In this document: piece after piece, positions 14,716 through 22,878 of the stretch
Numbering within the stretch: position 1 is the stretch's first letter
How the letters are laid out: the number at the start of each line of letters is the position of its first letter
Assembly (NCBI RefSeq): GCF_001440395.1
Contig: NZ_LLXZ01000013.1
Location: 1 to 33,653 of the forward strand
From: Bradyrhizobium jicamae
GTDB taxonomy: Bacteria > Pseudomonadota > Alphaproteobacteria > Rhizobiales > Xanthobacteraceae
Direction: 5' to 3'
Length of the DNA stretch: 33,653 nucleotides
Program-made: the position numbers and the translations under genes
The notes under the pieces: model-generated
Told to the model about the DNA's origin: nothing
The model's database searches: none
The model's input: the letters and a program-made list of their open reading frames with translations, nothing else

Positions 14716-15876
14716 TTAGCGCAAGCCCAACCCGCGGGCGATGATGCCACGCAGCACTTCGGTGGTCCCGCCCTGGATCGTCAGCTTGGGCGCGGTCTTG
14801 ATGGCGAAGTCGAGCTGCTTTTCCAGCGTCTCGCGGTTGGTGGCGGTCTCCTCGACAAAGGCTGAGAGCTCGCGCACGCGGTGCGGCAGTTGCTGCTCCC
14901 AGATGGTGCCGATGTCCTTCACGATGGAAGCCTCGACCACCGGCTCCTTGCCGGCCTGCAGCATGCCCGCGACCGACACCGACATGCGCCGCATCGTGTG
15001 CACCTGCGCCACCAGGCGGCCGATGCCCTCGGCGCTGCGGGTATCGGGATTGTTGCCGACGGCGCGGACGAGTTCAGTCAGAACGTAATAGGTTTCGAGG
15101 AAGCGCTCGGGGCCGCTTCGCTCATAGGCGAGCTCGCTGGTCGCTTGCTTCCAGGCGCCGTCGATTTCGCCGAGCACGTGGTCGTCGGGAACGAAGTAGT
15201 CGGTGAACACGACTTCGTTGAATTCATACTGCCCGGTGATCTGGCCGATCGGGTTCACCTGGATGCCCGGCTGCTTCATCTTGACCAGGAATTGCGTTAG
15301 CCCGTGGCGGCGGTTCTCCTTGGTCGGCGGCGAGGTCCGGAAGATCGCGATCATGTAGTCGGCGATATGCGCCGAGGAGGTCCAGATCTTGGTGCCGTTG
15401 ATCAGATAGCCGCCGTCGGTTTTTGTGGCGCGGGTTTTCGCCGCGAACAGATCGGAGCCGGAATTCGGCTCGCTCATGCCGATGGCAAAGCAGATCTCGC
15501 CTTTGCAGATGCGCGGCAGGATCTCCATCTTGATGTGCTCGGGCGCGTATTTCAGAAGCACCGGGCCGCTCTGGCGGTCGGCGACGAAGAAGCGCCGCGT
15601 CGGCGCATTCGCCACGCGCATTTCCTCGGTCACCACATAGCGCTCGAGGAACGAGCGCTCGTGGCCGCCATATTTCTTCGGCCAGGTCATGCCGAGCCAG
15701 CCGCGTTCGCCGACCTTGCGGGAGAATTCCGGCACGTCGGTGTCTTCGCGGTTCGGCTTGTGCGGATCGAAAGTGCCGGCGGCGATTTCCTCGGCGAGGA
15801 AGGCGCGCACTTCCTTGCGCAATTGCTCGCACTTGGGCGGCAGGCGGATCGGATCGAAACGGAGGGCTGCGGTCAT
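14716..15876 (-). CDS. Acyl-CoA dehydrogenase, probable catalytic subunit
   Basis: A 386-residue FAD-dependent acyl-CoA dehydrogenase. The signature AIGMSEPNSGSD (131-142) binds FAD and substrate, WTSSAH (165-170) contacts flavin, and GGTTEVLRGIIARGLGL closes the C-terminus. Glu252 in LAYERSGPERF sits where isovaleryl-CoA-type dehydrogenases carry the catalytic base, while the alternative C-terminal EGT position reads QGGT. It would take a proton from the alpha carbon and pass electrons to ETF. It is middle gene of an operon, 34 nt after the second dehydrogenase and 17 nt before the crotonase. This large/small pairing resembles PimC/PimD of pimeloyl-CoA degradation. Confidence 0.93.
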   Translation of the reverse strand: MTAALRFDPIRLPPKCEQLRKEVRAFLAEEIAAGTFDPHKPNREDTDVPEFSRKVGERGWLGMTWPKKYGGHERSFLERYVVTEEMRVANAPTRRFFVADRQSGPVLLKYAPEHIKMEILPRICKGEICFAIGMSEPNSGSDLFAAKTRATKTDGGYLINGTKIWTSSAHIADYMIAIFRTSPPTKENRRHGLTQFLVKMKQPGIQVNPIGQITGQYEFNEVVFTDYFVPDDHVLGEIDGAWKQATSELAYERSGPERFLETYYVLTELVRAVGNNPDTRSAEGIGRLVAQVHTMRRMSVSVAGMLQAGKEPVVEASIVKDIGTIWEQQLPHRVRELSAFVEETATNRETLEKQLDFAIKTAPKLTIQGGTTEVLRGIIARGLGLR

Positions 15877-15910
15877 TGTTATTCTCTATGCAGGCAAATC
15901 GGTGTTGACG

Positions 15911-17005
15911 TCAGCGCGAGGCTACCAGCGGCCACAATTCATCGGCACCGCGGTTGCAAACAAGCTTGCCCAGCTCGACCGCCCAGTAGCTCTCGGAGCC
16001 GAAATCGTCGCGCCAGGCCAGCGCGCGCAGCGAATAGCGATGCAGGATGTGCTCGACGGTGAAGCCGATCGCGCCGTGCACCTGATGGGCAATGGCGCCG
16101 CCTTTCTCTGCTGCTTCCGAGCAGCGGATTTTTGCTGCCGCCGCTTCGAGAAACACTTCGTCGTCGAAGGTTTCCGCGTTGGCGATCGCATCCGCCGCCG
16201 AAGTCGCCGCCGCCAGCGCGGCTGCCGACTCGCCTGCGAGCCGCGCCAGATTGTGCTGCACCGCCTGGAACTTCGAGATCTTCTTCTCGAATGCGACGCG
16301 CTCGTTGGAATAGCGCACTGAAATTTCCAGCATCGATTCCAAGGCGCCCGCGATCTGCAACGCACGCGCAACGCCGCCCATCAGCATCAACCGGGTCTGG
16401 TCGAAACCTTGTGGCGCTTCCTTGGTCGTGACCGGCTGCACCTTGTCGAGCGTCACGGTATCGGAATTGTCGCCGCCTAAACCGATGCCGGCTTCGATCC
16501 GGCATTTGGACGCATCGACCAGCGCGATCGAGACGCCGCCCTTGGCATCGCTGGCGAGCACCGCAAAATGTTTTGCAGCCTTGGCAAACGGCACGCCGCG
16601 CGCCCGGCCCGACAGGCTGCCGTCGGCATTGACGGTAATCCGGTCCTTGGGGCTCGCGGGCACCACCGTCATCTCGCCGTCGGGCGAGGCGATCTTGGCC
16701 TGCGCCAGCAGCCAGCCGGCCAGCATGGTTTCGGCGAGCGGCACTGCGACGGCAAAGCGGCCGGCGGCGCTGAGAACGCTAAAGCCTTCGGCGAGCGAGG
16801 CGCCGGAGCCGCCGCAATCTTCCGGCACCCAGGCCAGCGGCAGTCCGGCATCCGTCAGCGCCTGCCACAGCGGGGCCTTCCACTTGCCCTTCTCGTCGCG
16901 ATTGATGGTTTGGGCGTCGGCGAGATCGGCGAAGATTTTCTCCGCGGTCTCGGCAACGATGTTCTCACTCTCCGCCACAGCGTTCCCCGAATTTGAGATT
17001 GGCAT
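15911..17005 (-). CDS. Acyl-CoA dehydrogenase, probable non-catalytic partner subunit
   Basis: A 364-residue divergent acyl-CoA dehydrogenase family member. The N-terminal helical domain includes LPLAWVPEDCGGSGASLAEG. The C-terminal domain has the FAD/dimer motifs RVAFEKKISKFQAVQHNLA and QVHGAIGFTVEHILHRY. In the region aligned with the catalytic Glu of the adjacent gene (FDQTRLMLMGGVARAL) I see no Glu. One subunit with and one without the base is the rule in heterotetrameric dehydrogenases such as those of mycobacterial sterol degradation, so this is best read as the structural or FAD-binding partner. It is the first gene of the minus-strand operon. The 249-nt gap to the divergent SDR gene carries a dyad at 17144. 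Confidence 0.9.
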   Translation of the reverse strand: MPISNSGNAVAESENIVAETAEKIFADLADAQTINRDEKGKWKAPLWQALTDAGLPLAWVPEDCGGSGASLAEGFSVLSAAGRFAVAVPLAETMLAGWLLAQAKIASPDGEMTVVPASPKDRITVNADGSLSGRARGVPFAKAAKHFAVLASDAKGGVSIALVDASKCRIEAGIGLGGDNSDTVTLDKVQPVTTKEAPQGFDQTRLMLMGGVARALQIAGALESMLEISVRYSNERVAFEKKISKFQAVQHNLARLAGESAAALAAATSAADAIANAETFDDEVFLEAAAAKIRCSEAAEKGGAIAHQVHGAIGFTVEHILHRYSLRALAWRDDFGSESYWAVELGKLVCNRGADELWPLVASR

Positions 17006-17143
17006 GCCAGTCCCGACAGTTACGTCGGGTTTGGCTGCGGTCTTTTCTTGCGCTTAATGATGGGCAAAAGCCATAGCCGTGACAAGCGCTGTCCGCAGGG
17101 CGGCATGAGGCGTTGGCATGAAGGCCATCAGGCAAAGAATAAA

Positions 17144-17158
17144 TTCCGCTTAGTGGAA
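17144..17158. promoter_or_regulatory. 15-bp dyad between divergent acyl-CoA dehydrogenase and SDR genes
   Basis: TTCCGCTTAGTGGAA pairs throughout around a central T, with one G/T mismatch (TTCCRCT-N-AGYGGAA type). Dyads of this TTCC...GGAA form are typical of IclR-family operators. Placement in the divergent promoter region suggests joint control of both units. No IclR gene is in the window. Confidence 0.4.
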
Positions 17159-17254
17159 CGCTCGCGGATTTGCACGCCGTCTGTCGCGCGATATGGTAGC
17201 CACTAAAGCCTCTCCACGGGCGGATCGAAACCCAGCCAAAAGCAACAAAAGGAA

Positions 17255-18043
17255 ATGCGGATGTCGAAGGATGGTTTGTGCGCGATTGTCACCGGTTCAG
17301 CTTCCGGCCTGGGAGCGGCGACCGCGGCCATTCTGGCAAAGGGCGGCGCGCGCATCGTCGTCAACTATTCCAACAGCAAGGCGGAAGCGGAAGCTACCGC
17401 CGACCTCTGCCGCAGCGCCGGCGCCGAAGTCGTGGTGGTGCAGGGCGACGTGTCGCGCGACGAGGACTGCAAGAAGATCGCGGCCGCGGCCGTGCCGTGG
17501 GGGCGCCTCGACGTGCTCGTCAACAATGCCGGCACCACCAAGCACGTGCCGCATCACGATCTCGACGGGCTGACGGCCGAGGACTTTCAACGCATCTATG
17601 CGGTGAACACGATCGGCCCGTTCCAGATGATCCGCGCGGCGCGCGCGCAACTCGAGGCCGGCGCGAAAGCCACCGGCCGGGCGTCGGCCGTGGTCAACGT
17701 CTCCTCGGTCGCCGGCATTTCCGGCGGCGGCTCGTCAGTCGCCTATGCCGCGAGCAAGGGCGCGCTCAACACCATGACGCAATCGCTGGCACGCGCGCTG
17801 GCGCCCTTGATCCGCGTCAACACGGTGTGCCCCGGCTATATCGATACGCCCTGGTTCACCAAGGGCCGCGGCGAGGCCGGCGCCAAGGCGGTGCGCGACG
17901 CCGTGGTGGCGAAGGTGCCGCTGAAGGTGGCGTCGACCGCGGAAGACATTGCGCAGCTCGTGTGTTTCCTGGCGTCGCCGGCGTCGAGCAACATGACCGG
18001 CGAGTTCGTACGCATGGATGCGGGCATGCATCTGGTGTTGTGA
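17255..18043 (+). CDS. Short-chain dehydrogenase/reductase (classical SDR)
   Basis: A 262-residue classical SDR. The cofactor motif TGSASGLG is at 13-20, NNAG at 90-93, and the catalytic triad is Ser150/151 (NVSSVAGI), Tyr164 and Lys168 (YAASK). The C-terminal PGYIDTPWF and DAGMHLVL segments are standard. Asn and Ser after beta-2 (VVNYSNSKAEAE) favour NADP(H). It likely oxidises or reduces a hydroxyacyl or ketoacyl group; with the divergent dehydrogenases and crotonase it would complete a beta-oxidation-like sequence, which is inference. AAAGGA precedes ATG 17255 at 5-10 nt; ATG 17261 is an alternative two codons on. Confidence 0.93.
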   Translation: MRMSKDGLCAIVTGSASGLGAATAAILAKGGARIVVNYSNSKAEAEATADLCRSAGAEVVVVQGDVSRDEDCKKIAAAAVPWGRLDVLVNNAGTTKHVPHHDLDGLTAEDFQRIYAVNTIGPFQMIRAARAQLEAGAKATGRASAVVNVSSVAGISGGGSSVAYAASKGALNTMTQSLARALAPLIRVNTVCPGYIDTPWFTKGRGEAGAKAVRDAVVAKVPLKVASTAEDIAQLVCFLASPASSNMTGEFVRMDAGMHLVL

Positions 18044-18067
18044 GGGCTACGGATTCTGAACTAACCC

Positions 18068-18151
18068 CGTCATTGCGAGGAGCGCAGCGACGAAGCAATC
18101 CATATCGCCACTTGCGGCACCATGGATTGCTTCGCTTCGCTCGCAATGACG
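18068..18151. repeat. Palindromic intergenic repeat, GTCATTGC family, short variant
   Basis: An 84-bp element with perfect inverted termini CGTCATTGCGA and TCGCAATGACG. It carries GCGACGAAGCAATCCAT on the left and ATGGATTGCTTCGCTTCGC on the right. Both halves match the copy at 3385-3510, which is longer by an insert. It lies between the convergent SDR and GlsB-like genes. Confidence 0.9.
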
Positions 18152-18170
18152 GCGGAGGGGACTTCGCCCC

Positions 18171-18449
18171 CTATCGATTCCCCGGATCCGGGATCACGCG
18201 TCTTGCTACCAGCCGGTTCCAGATGAACAGCACCACCAGCGCGCCGATGGTGGCGGTGATGAAGCCGGCGCCCTGGTCGGGGCTGTAATGGCCGATCGCC
18301 TGGCCGATCCAGGTCGCCAGAAACGCGCCGGCGATGCCGAGCACCGTGGTCAGGATGAACCCGCTCGGGTTGTTCGGACCGGGTGAAAGAATCCGCGCGA
18401 TGATGCCGGCGATGAAGCCGACCAGGATGATCCAGAGAATGCCGCTCAT
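18171..18449 (-). CDS. GlsB/YeaQ/YmgE-family stress-response membrane protein
   Basis: A 92-residue inner-membrane protein with three hydrophobic segments (ILWIILVGFIAGIIA; FILTTVLGIAGAFLATWIG; FITATIGALVVLFIW). The transglycosylase-associated signature GFILTTVLGIAGAFL is diagnostic of the YeaQ/YmgE (GlsB) family. Its molecular role is unknown; family members respond to acid or osmotic stress. The start is set at ATG 18447-18449 because AGGGGA lies 5-10 nt upstream and the protein then has family length; a longer frame to 18473 would add eight residues. No EcfG-type promoter was found close upstream. Confidence 0.92.
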   Translation of the reverse strand: MSGILWIILVGFIAGIIARILSPGPNNPSGFILTTVLGIAGAFLATWIGQAIGHYSPDQGAGFITATIGALVVLFIWNRLVARRVIPDPGNR

Positions 18450-18518
18450 GGTTGTCCCCTTCCAACATATCAATGGGTGAAGTGCACGGCGCGGACCGCG
18501 CGCCGCGCCAACACGGCG

Positions 18519-19106
18519 TCAGAGTCGGCCTGATAATTCGTTCTCGTCCGGCAACCGGCCATCCGGCGTCAAATGATTGACGACATCAGGCAGAAACTGG
18601 CTGAGACCTTGCAGCAAATCGTTGCGCGAAAGGCCGCTTTGCGAGGCGAGGGACTCGATCTGGTCGGCGCCGAGCGCATTGGCGAGATCGCCGGGCGCGA
18701 CCTCCTTGTTGGGGCCGTTGCTGACCCAGGAGTCCGCCTGATCGCCAAGGCCGTTCTGTTGCAACTGCTTCATGAGGTCACCGAGGCCGCCGCTCAGGAT
18801 GGTGCCGGCCGCGCCGCCCGCGAGCAGGCCGCCCAGTCCGCCTTTGAGCATGTCGCTGAGGCCACCGCCGCCCGGCAAACCGGCCTGCACATTGCCCGGT
18901 GCCGGTGCCGGTCGCGGCGCGGGCGCCGGTTGCGGCGCGGAGCCGGTCTGGTTGCCGCTAAAATGCTTGATGCCTTTCCAGGCCAGCAGCGCCAGGATCG
19001 CCATGGTCAAGGGCGACATGCCGCCGCCGCTATCGGATTCTGCGCTGGGCCGGCTCGGGCCGCGCGGGCCGTTCTGCATGCCGTTGAGTACGTCGAGTAA
19101 ACCCAT
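18519..19106 (-). CDS. YidB-family protein (DUF937)
   Basis: A 195-residue protein. Near the N-terminus is a short hydrophobic stretch (LTMAILALLAWKGI). A Pro/Ala-rich linker follows (PAPAPRPAPAPG, about 60-73), then a Gly-rich helix region (GGLGGLLAGGAAGTILSGGL). The C-terminal YidB/DUF937 domain begins at GDLMKQLQQNGLGDQADSW and continues through LANALGADQIESLA to LLQGLSQFLPDVVNHLTPDG. YidB family function is not established. The gene lies 69 nt upstream of the GlsB-like gene on the same strand, and the two may be co-expressed envelope or stress proteins. Confidence 0.9.
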   Translation of the reverse strand: MGLLDVLNGMQNGPRGPSRPSAESDSGGGMSPLTMAILALLAWKGIKHFSGNQTGSAPQPAPAPRPAPAPGNVQAGLPGGGGLSDMLKGGLGGLLAGGAAGTILSGGLGDLMKQLQQNGLGDQADSWVSNGPNKEVAPGDLANALGADQIESLASQSGLSRNDLLQGLSQFLPDVVNHLTPDGRLPDENELSGRL

Positions 19107-19157
19107 GGTCGTCTCCTCCGCGTAGCCCCGTGCGAAACATAAAGTCGGCCCATGACA

Positions 19158-19185
19158 GTTACAAGGTGACGGTTACACGGTGACA
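19158..19185. repeat. Imperfect 14-bp tandem repeat in a divergent promoter region
   Basis: GTTACAAGGTGACG (19158-19171) is followed directly by GTTACACGGTGACA (19172-19185), 12 of 14 bases identical. It sits between the divergent YidB-like and ketopantoate reductase genes. It could be a two-site regulator binding region. Function unproven. Confidence 0.5.
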
Positions 19186-19265
19186 AGGCGCGGCCGGCAA
19201 TGCGTTCGATAGGCACTGGCTGACGGTTCTGCTACCGAGGCTTGTTGCAACGCGATGGGTGTCAA

Positions 19266-20273
19266 ATGGTTTCGGGCCAGACGATCGGTGTCGCGGGGGC
19301 GGGCAGCATCGGCTGCTTCGTCGGCGGCATGCTGACGGCCGGCGGCCGCCGGGTCGCGCTGCTGGCGCGCCCGCGGGTGATCGCTGAAATCGAAGCGAGC
19401 GGCCTGCGGCCGACAAGCTTTGAAGGCTTTGACCAGACCATCACGCGCGATCGGTTCGCATTGTCGGAAAATCCTGGCGTGTTTGAGAATGCCGGCGTCG
19501 TGCTGGTCACGGTCAAGAGCGCGGATACCGCTGCCATGGCGGACGTCATCGCAAGGCACGCGCCATCAGATGTCGTCGTCGTCAGCCTGCAGAACGGCGT
19601 CGGCAATGCGGCCGTCCTGCGCGACCGCCTGCCGGGCCGGCGCGTGCTCGGCGGCATGGTGCCGTTCAACGTGATCGCGCTTGGCAACGGGCGGTTTCAT
19701 CGCGCCACCTCGGGCGACATCGTCATCGAGCAGGACGAGGCGCGCACGGCGGAGACGCTGTCGGTGCCGGGATTGAAGGTGCGGCCGACCGGCAACATCG
19801 AGGGCGTGCAATGGGGCAAGCTGCTGCTCAATCTCAACAACGCGCTCAATGCGCTGGCCGACCTGCCGCTGCGCCGGCAATTGGCGCAACGGGAATGGCG
19901 GCGACTGTTCGCCGACCAGGTCGCCGAGGGGCTGGCGGCAATCAAGGCCGAAGGCATCAAGCCGGTCTCGCCGACGCCGATCCCGTTCGGCTGGCTGCCG
20001 TCGCTACTGCGCCTGCCGGACCCGATCTTCGAAGCGGTGCTGGGGCGCACGATGAAGATCGATCCCGAGGCGCGCTCGTCGATGTGGGAGGATCTGCAGC
20101 ACCGCCGCCGCACCGAGGTCGATTATCTGCAGGGCGTCATCACCGGGATTGCCGATCGCCGCGGGCTGGATGCGCCGCTGTCGCGCCGGATCGTGGAATT
20201 GATCCGGCGGGCCGAGCGCGACGCCAACGGCTCGCCCGGCCTGACGCCGGAGCAGATTCGTGCGGGCATTTGA
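19266..20273 (+). CDS. Ketopantoate reductase family (2-dehydropantoate 2-reductase) protein
   Basis: A 335-residue protein with the NADPH-binding Rossmann motif GAGSIG at 11-16 and the catalytic-domain motif WGKLLLNLNNALNAL. That motif holds the equivalents of E. coli PanE Lys176 and Asn180. A late RSSMWEDLQHRRRTEVDYLQ segment matches the PanE substrate-binding helix with its Glu. PanE reduces 2-dehydropantoate to pantoate for CoA synthesis, but rhizobial genomes carry several paralogues, so pantothenate synthesis is not certain. ATG 19266 is used because the Rossmann strand starts right after it; TTG 19242 would add eight residues. Confidence 0.9.
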   Translation: MVSGQTIGVAGAGSIGCFVGGMLTAGGRRVALLARPRVIAEIEASGLRPTSFEGFDQTITRDRFALSENPGVFENAGVVLVTVKSADTAAMADVIARHAPSDVVVVSLQNGVGNAAVLRDRLPGRRVLGGMVPFNVIALGNGRFHRATSGDIVIEQDEARTAETLSVPGLKVRPTGNIEGVQWGKLLLNLNNALNALADLPLRRQLAQREWRRLFADQVAEGLAAIKAEGIKPVSPTPIPFGWLPSLLRLPDPIFEAVLGRTMKIDPEARSSMWEDLQHRRRTEVDYLQGVITGIADRRGLDAPLSRRIVELIRRAERDANGSPGLTPEQIRAGI

Positions 20274-20338
20274 TTGGGGCTTGAAACGGTGCTGATCCAG
20301 CGCAAATTGCGTATCGCAAAGCCGATGGGAGAAGCGAC

Positions 20339-20539
20339 ATGAAACGAACGGGCCTCGCGGCGCTGGCGATCGCCATTCTGGCCGGCTGGGCGCTACTCTC
20401 GCCCGCGCAGGCCGTGCCGCCGACGGCAACGCCGTCACCGGGCTATGACGCGCGACTGCAGGAGCAGCGGGCGGCGGCGCGGGCGGCCACAACGCCGGCC
20501 GTGAAGCCGCGCCGGGTCAAGAAGCCGCGGACAAAATAA
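20339..20539 (+). CDS. Small secreted basic protein, unknown function
   Basis: A 66-residue protein. A signal peptide with a strong hydrophobic core (LAALAIAILAGWALL) is likely cleaved after PAQA (residue 25). The mature part of about 41 residues is Pro/Thr/Ala-rich then strongly basic (KPRRVKKPRTK), with no cysteine. GGGAGAAG lies 5-12 nt before ATG 20339. It resembles no family I can name; the basic tail could bind envelope polyanions, which is speculation. It follows the reductase gene by 65 nt. Confidence 0.6.
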   Translation: MKRTGLAALAIAILAGWALLSPAQAVPPTATPSPGYDARLQEQRAAARAATTPAVKPRRVKKPRTK

Positions 20540-20628
20540 TGCCGATGGCGCCACGTGAACGTCGCGGCCATTCTTGTTGGAATACACCAGATAGCGCACC
20601 GCCAAACAATTAGGGCCGGTGGTTATGG

Positions 20629-20648
20629 GTCCCTGCGTTCGCAGGGAC
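20629..20648. repeat. Short palindromic repeat GTCCCTGC-GTTC-GCAGGGAC
   Basis: A perfect 8-bp stem with a GTTC loop, embedded in ATGGGTCCCTGCG...CAGGGACGG. This is a short dispersed palindrome of the Bradyrhizobium type. It lies between convergent genes, 10 nt past the 3' end of the minus-strand gene, and could serve as a terminator hairpin, although no T-run follows. Confidence 0.6.
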
Positions 20649-20657
20649 GGCTAGGAT

Positions 20658-21302
20658 CTAGCCCTTCTTCTGCTTGGCCGGCGGCGGCTGCTGCTGCGGA
20701 TTGAACATCCGCTTCAACTCGTTGATGCTCTCCGAGAGCCGCGGCCATTCGCAGGAGAACTGGTTCTTGGCGCACTGCGCAGCCCGGATGCGCGCGGCCT
20801 GCTTGACGGGACTGGCTACCGGTATCGGCACCCTTTCGGTCTCGATCGGCGGAGCGACCTGCATCGCGTTCGACTGCTCGGCGCGCAGCGATACCTGCTG
20901 CACCTCTTGCGCGGGCGGCGGCTCCGGCTGCTGCTTGGCTGCCTGCGCCGCGGCGAGGTGATTGCGGCGCTCGCGCTCCAGATAGGCGGTGTAGTGCTCG
21001 TCGATCTTCTTCTGCTCTTCCGGCGTCGGATTCGGGCCCGCGATGTCGAAGGTGCGGTCCTGCATGAAGTCGTAATAGGTGTAGCCGCCGCCTGCCTTGC
21101 GGCGACCGGCGAACTTCGCGTTGCATTCGGCCAGCTTCGCCGTTTTTTCTTCCTTGGTCTTCGCCTTCTCCGCCACATCGGCACAGGATTCGAAATCCAC
21201 CGGCGTGCTGCGCCACCATTGCGCGTTCGAAGGCGCCGGCGCGAACACGAGCAGGCCTCCGATCGCGGCAAAGACAAATGACGGTGCACGTGAGGCGATC
21301 AC
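20658..21302 (-). CDS. Secreted protein of unknown function, Gln/Pro-rich
   Basis: A 214-residue protein with a signal peptide (cleavage near PSNAQWW at 24-30). The mature N-terminal part has a cysteine pair (FESCADVAEKAK, LAECNAKFAGRR) and an aromatic segment GGGYTYYDFMQDRTFDIAG, then charged helix (EEQKKIDEHYTAYLERERR). A low-complexity linker (KQQPEPPPAQ) leads to a second cysteine pair (AAQCAKNQFSCEWPRLSES) and a Gln/Pro/Lys-rich end. Four mature cysteines suggest two disulfides in the periplasm. I do not recognise a named domain; similar proteins occur across Bradyrhizobium. Confidence 0.7.
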   Translation of the reverse strand: MIASRAPSFVFAAIGGLLVFAPAPSNAQWWRSTPVDFESCADVAEKAKTKEEKTAKLAECNAKFAGRRKAGGGYTYYDFMQDRTFDIAGPNPTPEEQKKIDEHYTAYLERERRNHLAAAQAAKQQPEPPPAQEVQQVSLRAEQSNAMQVAPPIETERVPIPVASPVKQAARIRAAQCAKNQFSCEWPRLSESINELKRMFNPQQQPPPAKQKKG

Positions 21303-21571
21303 GGACGATTTTGCTCCAGTCGATTCTTGGGAACTTTGATTGAGCCGATTGTCATCATTTTGGCAGCGCTGTCACGCCGAAATTGCACGATTTTCCCGCT
21401 GGCGTTGTGACTCTATCCGCTGGATGTGACCGATGGAACACAGTGCTAGGCCATTAAAAATCTTGAAGAAATTCAACAGCAAAACAAAGTTCCGCGCGCA
21501 ATGTTGCACCGATTCTAAGCGCATCTTTTGAACGCGAGCGGATAAGCACGCCACATTGTGGCAAGAATCAG

Positions 21572-22525
21572 TCAGCCCGCGCGTGCACGCGCCAGGGTGC
21601 TCGATGCCGTTTCATCGAACGTGGCGCGATAGAGTCGCGCGAACTCGCCCATGTGATGGAAGCCGTGGGCGCGCGCGCATGACGTTACGGTGATTGCGTC
21701 GGAGCCCTTCACGAGTTGTGTGCGGGCCGACCAAAGCTGCCTGAGGCGCAAATAGCGATGCAGGCTCATGCCGCGAACGCTCGCCACCGCCGTGCCGAGT
21801 GTCCTGACTGATACGCCGCATTGCTCGGCAAGGTCGGCGCTGTAGATCGCCGAGGCCGGATGAAATGCGACGTATTCGTCGATCATGCGAACGAGGCGAC
21901 AATAACCCCTGCTTGCGATCCTGCCAGCCACGTCAGGCGTCCTGCCACGGCGGAACATCTCGTCGATGGCGAGCAGCAGGCCTTCCTGGAGGGCCAGCGC
22001 CGAGTTCGGCTCCTGCAACAGCTCCGGTCTGGCGGAAGCCATCTGCAAGATACCGGTCGTAATGGATCTGACCGTGGCGAGAGCTTGGGCATCCGGGGTG
22101 AATGGGCAGAGCCGGTCCGGCGTATCGAACCACTCCCGATCGCGCAGGCCGGCGCCCAGCGTGATGATTGCGTGCAGCGACCCGCGGGGTTCGACGAACT
22201 GCAAATCGACATTGCCGCGCATGCCGATGAAAGTCGGACGGTCCACGGACATGCCGTTGACGACGACATCGTAATCGTTCTCGATCTGGAAGATGACGAC
22301 GCCGTGCGTCGCGCGGTAGCTGACATCGACAATGCGGGGGAACGAAGTGAGCACGGCGACCTGGCAGCCCGGCAACTGCACCATCGCGCGCGCGGTATGG
22401 AAATTCGCAAGGCTGAGCGGGATGCTGCGCGCGTCAGCAACAAATTCAACCGGTCGGAAGGCATCGATGTCGGAGAACTGGACGATCGAAAGCGCCGACG
22501 AGGGGGCAAGCTTCTGGAACTGCAT
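21572..22525 (-). CDS. AraC-family transcriptional regulator
   Basis: A 317-residue regulator. The N-terminal 200 residues form a cupin-like sensor region (TARAMVQLPGCQVAVLTSFPRIVD) typical of AraC-binding-like domains. The C-terminal 100 residues are the AraC double helix-turn-helix: first HTH around SADLAEQCGVSVRTLGTAVASV, linker RGMSLHRYLRLRQLWSA, second HTH around TVTSCARAHGFHHMGEFARLY, with the family signature. It most likely activates a nearby catabolic unit; the divergent RraA/cupin/Bug cluster starting 353 nt away is the obvious candidate target. The effector is unknown. Start ATG at 22525. Confidence 0.93.
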   Translation of the reverse strand: MQFQKLAPSSALSIVQFSDIDAFRPVEFVADARSIPLSLANFHTARAMVQLPGCQVAVLTSFPRIVDVSYRATHGVVIFQIENDYDVVVNGMSVDRPTFIGMRGNVDLQFVEPRGSLHAIITLGAGLRDREWFDTPDRLCPFTPDAQALATVRSITTGILQMASARPELLQEPNSALALQEGLLLAIDEMFRRGRTPDVAGRIASRGYCRLVRMIDEYVAFHPASAIYSADLAEQCGVSVRTLGTAVASVRGMSLHRYLRLRQLWSARTQLVKGSDAITVTSCARAHGFHHMGEFARLYRATFDETASSTLARARAG

Positions 22526-22878
22526 CGTGAGGCACCGGCAGCGCGAATCTCTTGCCGCCAGCGTCGGCGGGGTCTGGTTAAGGTCGCATTAAGAAGTGTG
22601 GCCGGGGAGAGGATTGTAAGCGGCTTTCGGTCGCAGAGAAACCTGAAGCAGGGCGTTGCTTCCACGCTGTGTGACGCCCGCCCACGCTACGTGGGTTCAC
22701 GCCGCGCCGGCTGCCCCGTCTTCCGACCGGTCGACCGGCCGGCCGGACCCATTCAAATCCATTATACCTGCTCAAGCGGAATGCTAATTGTTTTGCCGCA
22801 ACCGACGTCATCATGTGCCGGCTGGTCTGGAGCCCTCGTTGTCGGGCGTGCCGAAGCCGCAGGAAGGAAACAGTTTCT
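22526..22878. other. 353-nt gap between divergent AraC and RraA-like genes
   Basis: No convincing gene. It holds a perfect 12-bp palindrome CCGGTCGACCGG (22727-22738) in a run of CCGG steps, and a small hairpin CCCAC-GCTAC-GTGGG (22681-22695). These are the best candidates for the AraC-type regulator's site or a promoter-proximal operator. Open frames upstream of 22879 are extensions of the RraA-like gene and look non-coding. Confidence 0.4.

Noticed and set aside
21372..21554. 60-codon minus-strand frame after the AraC gene's 3' end
   Set aside because: No ribosome-binding site or motif; the AT-richer gap appears non-coding.
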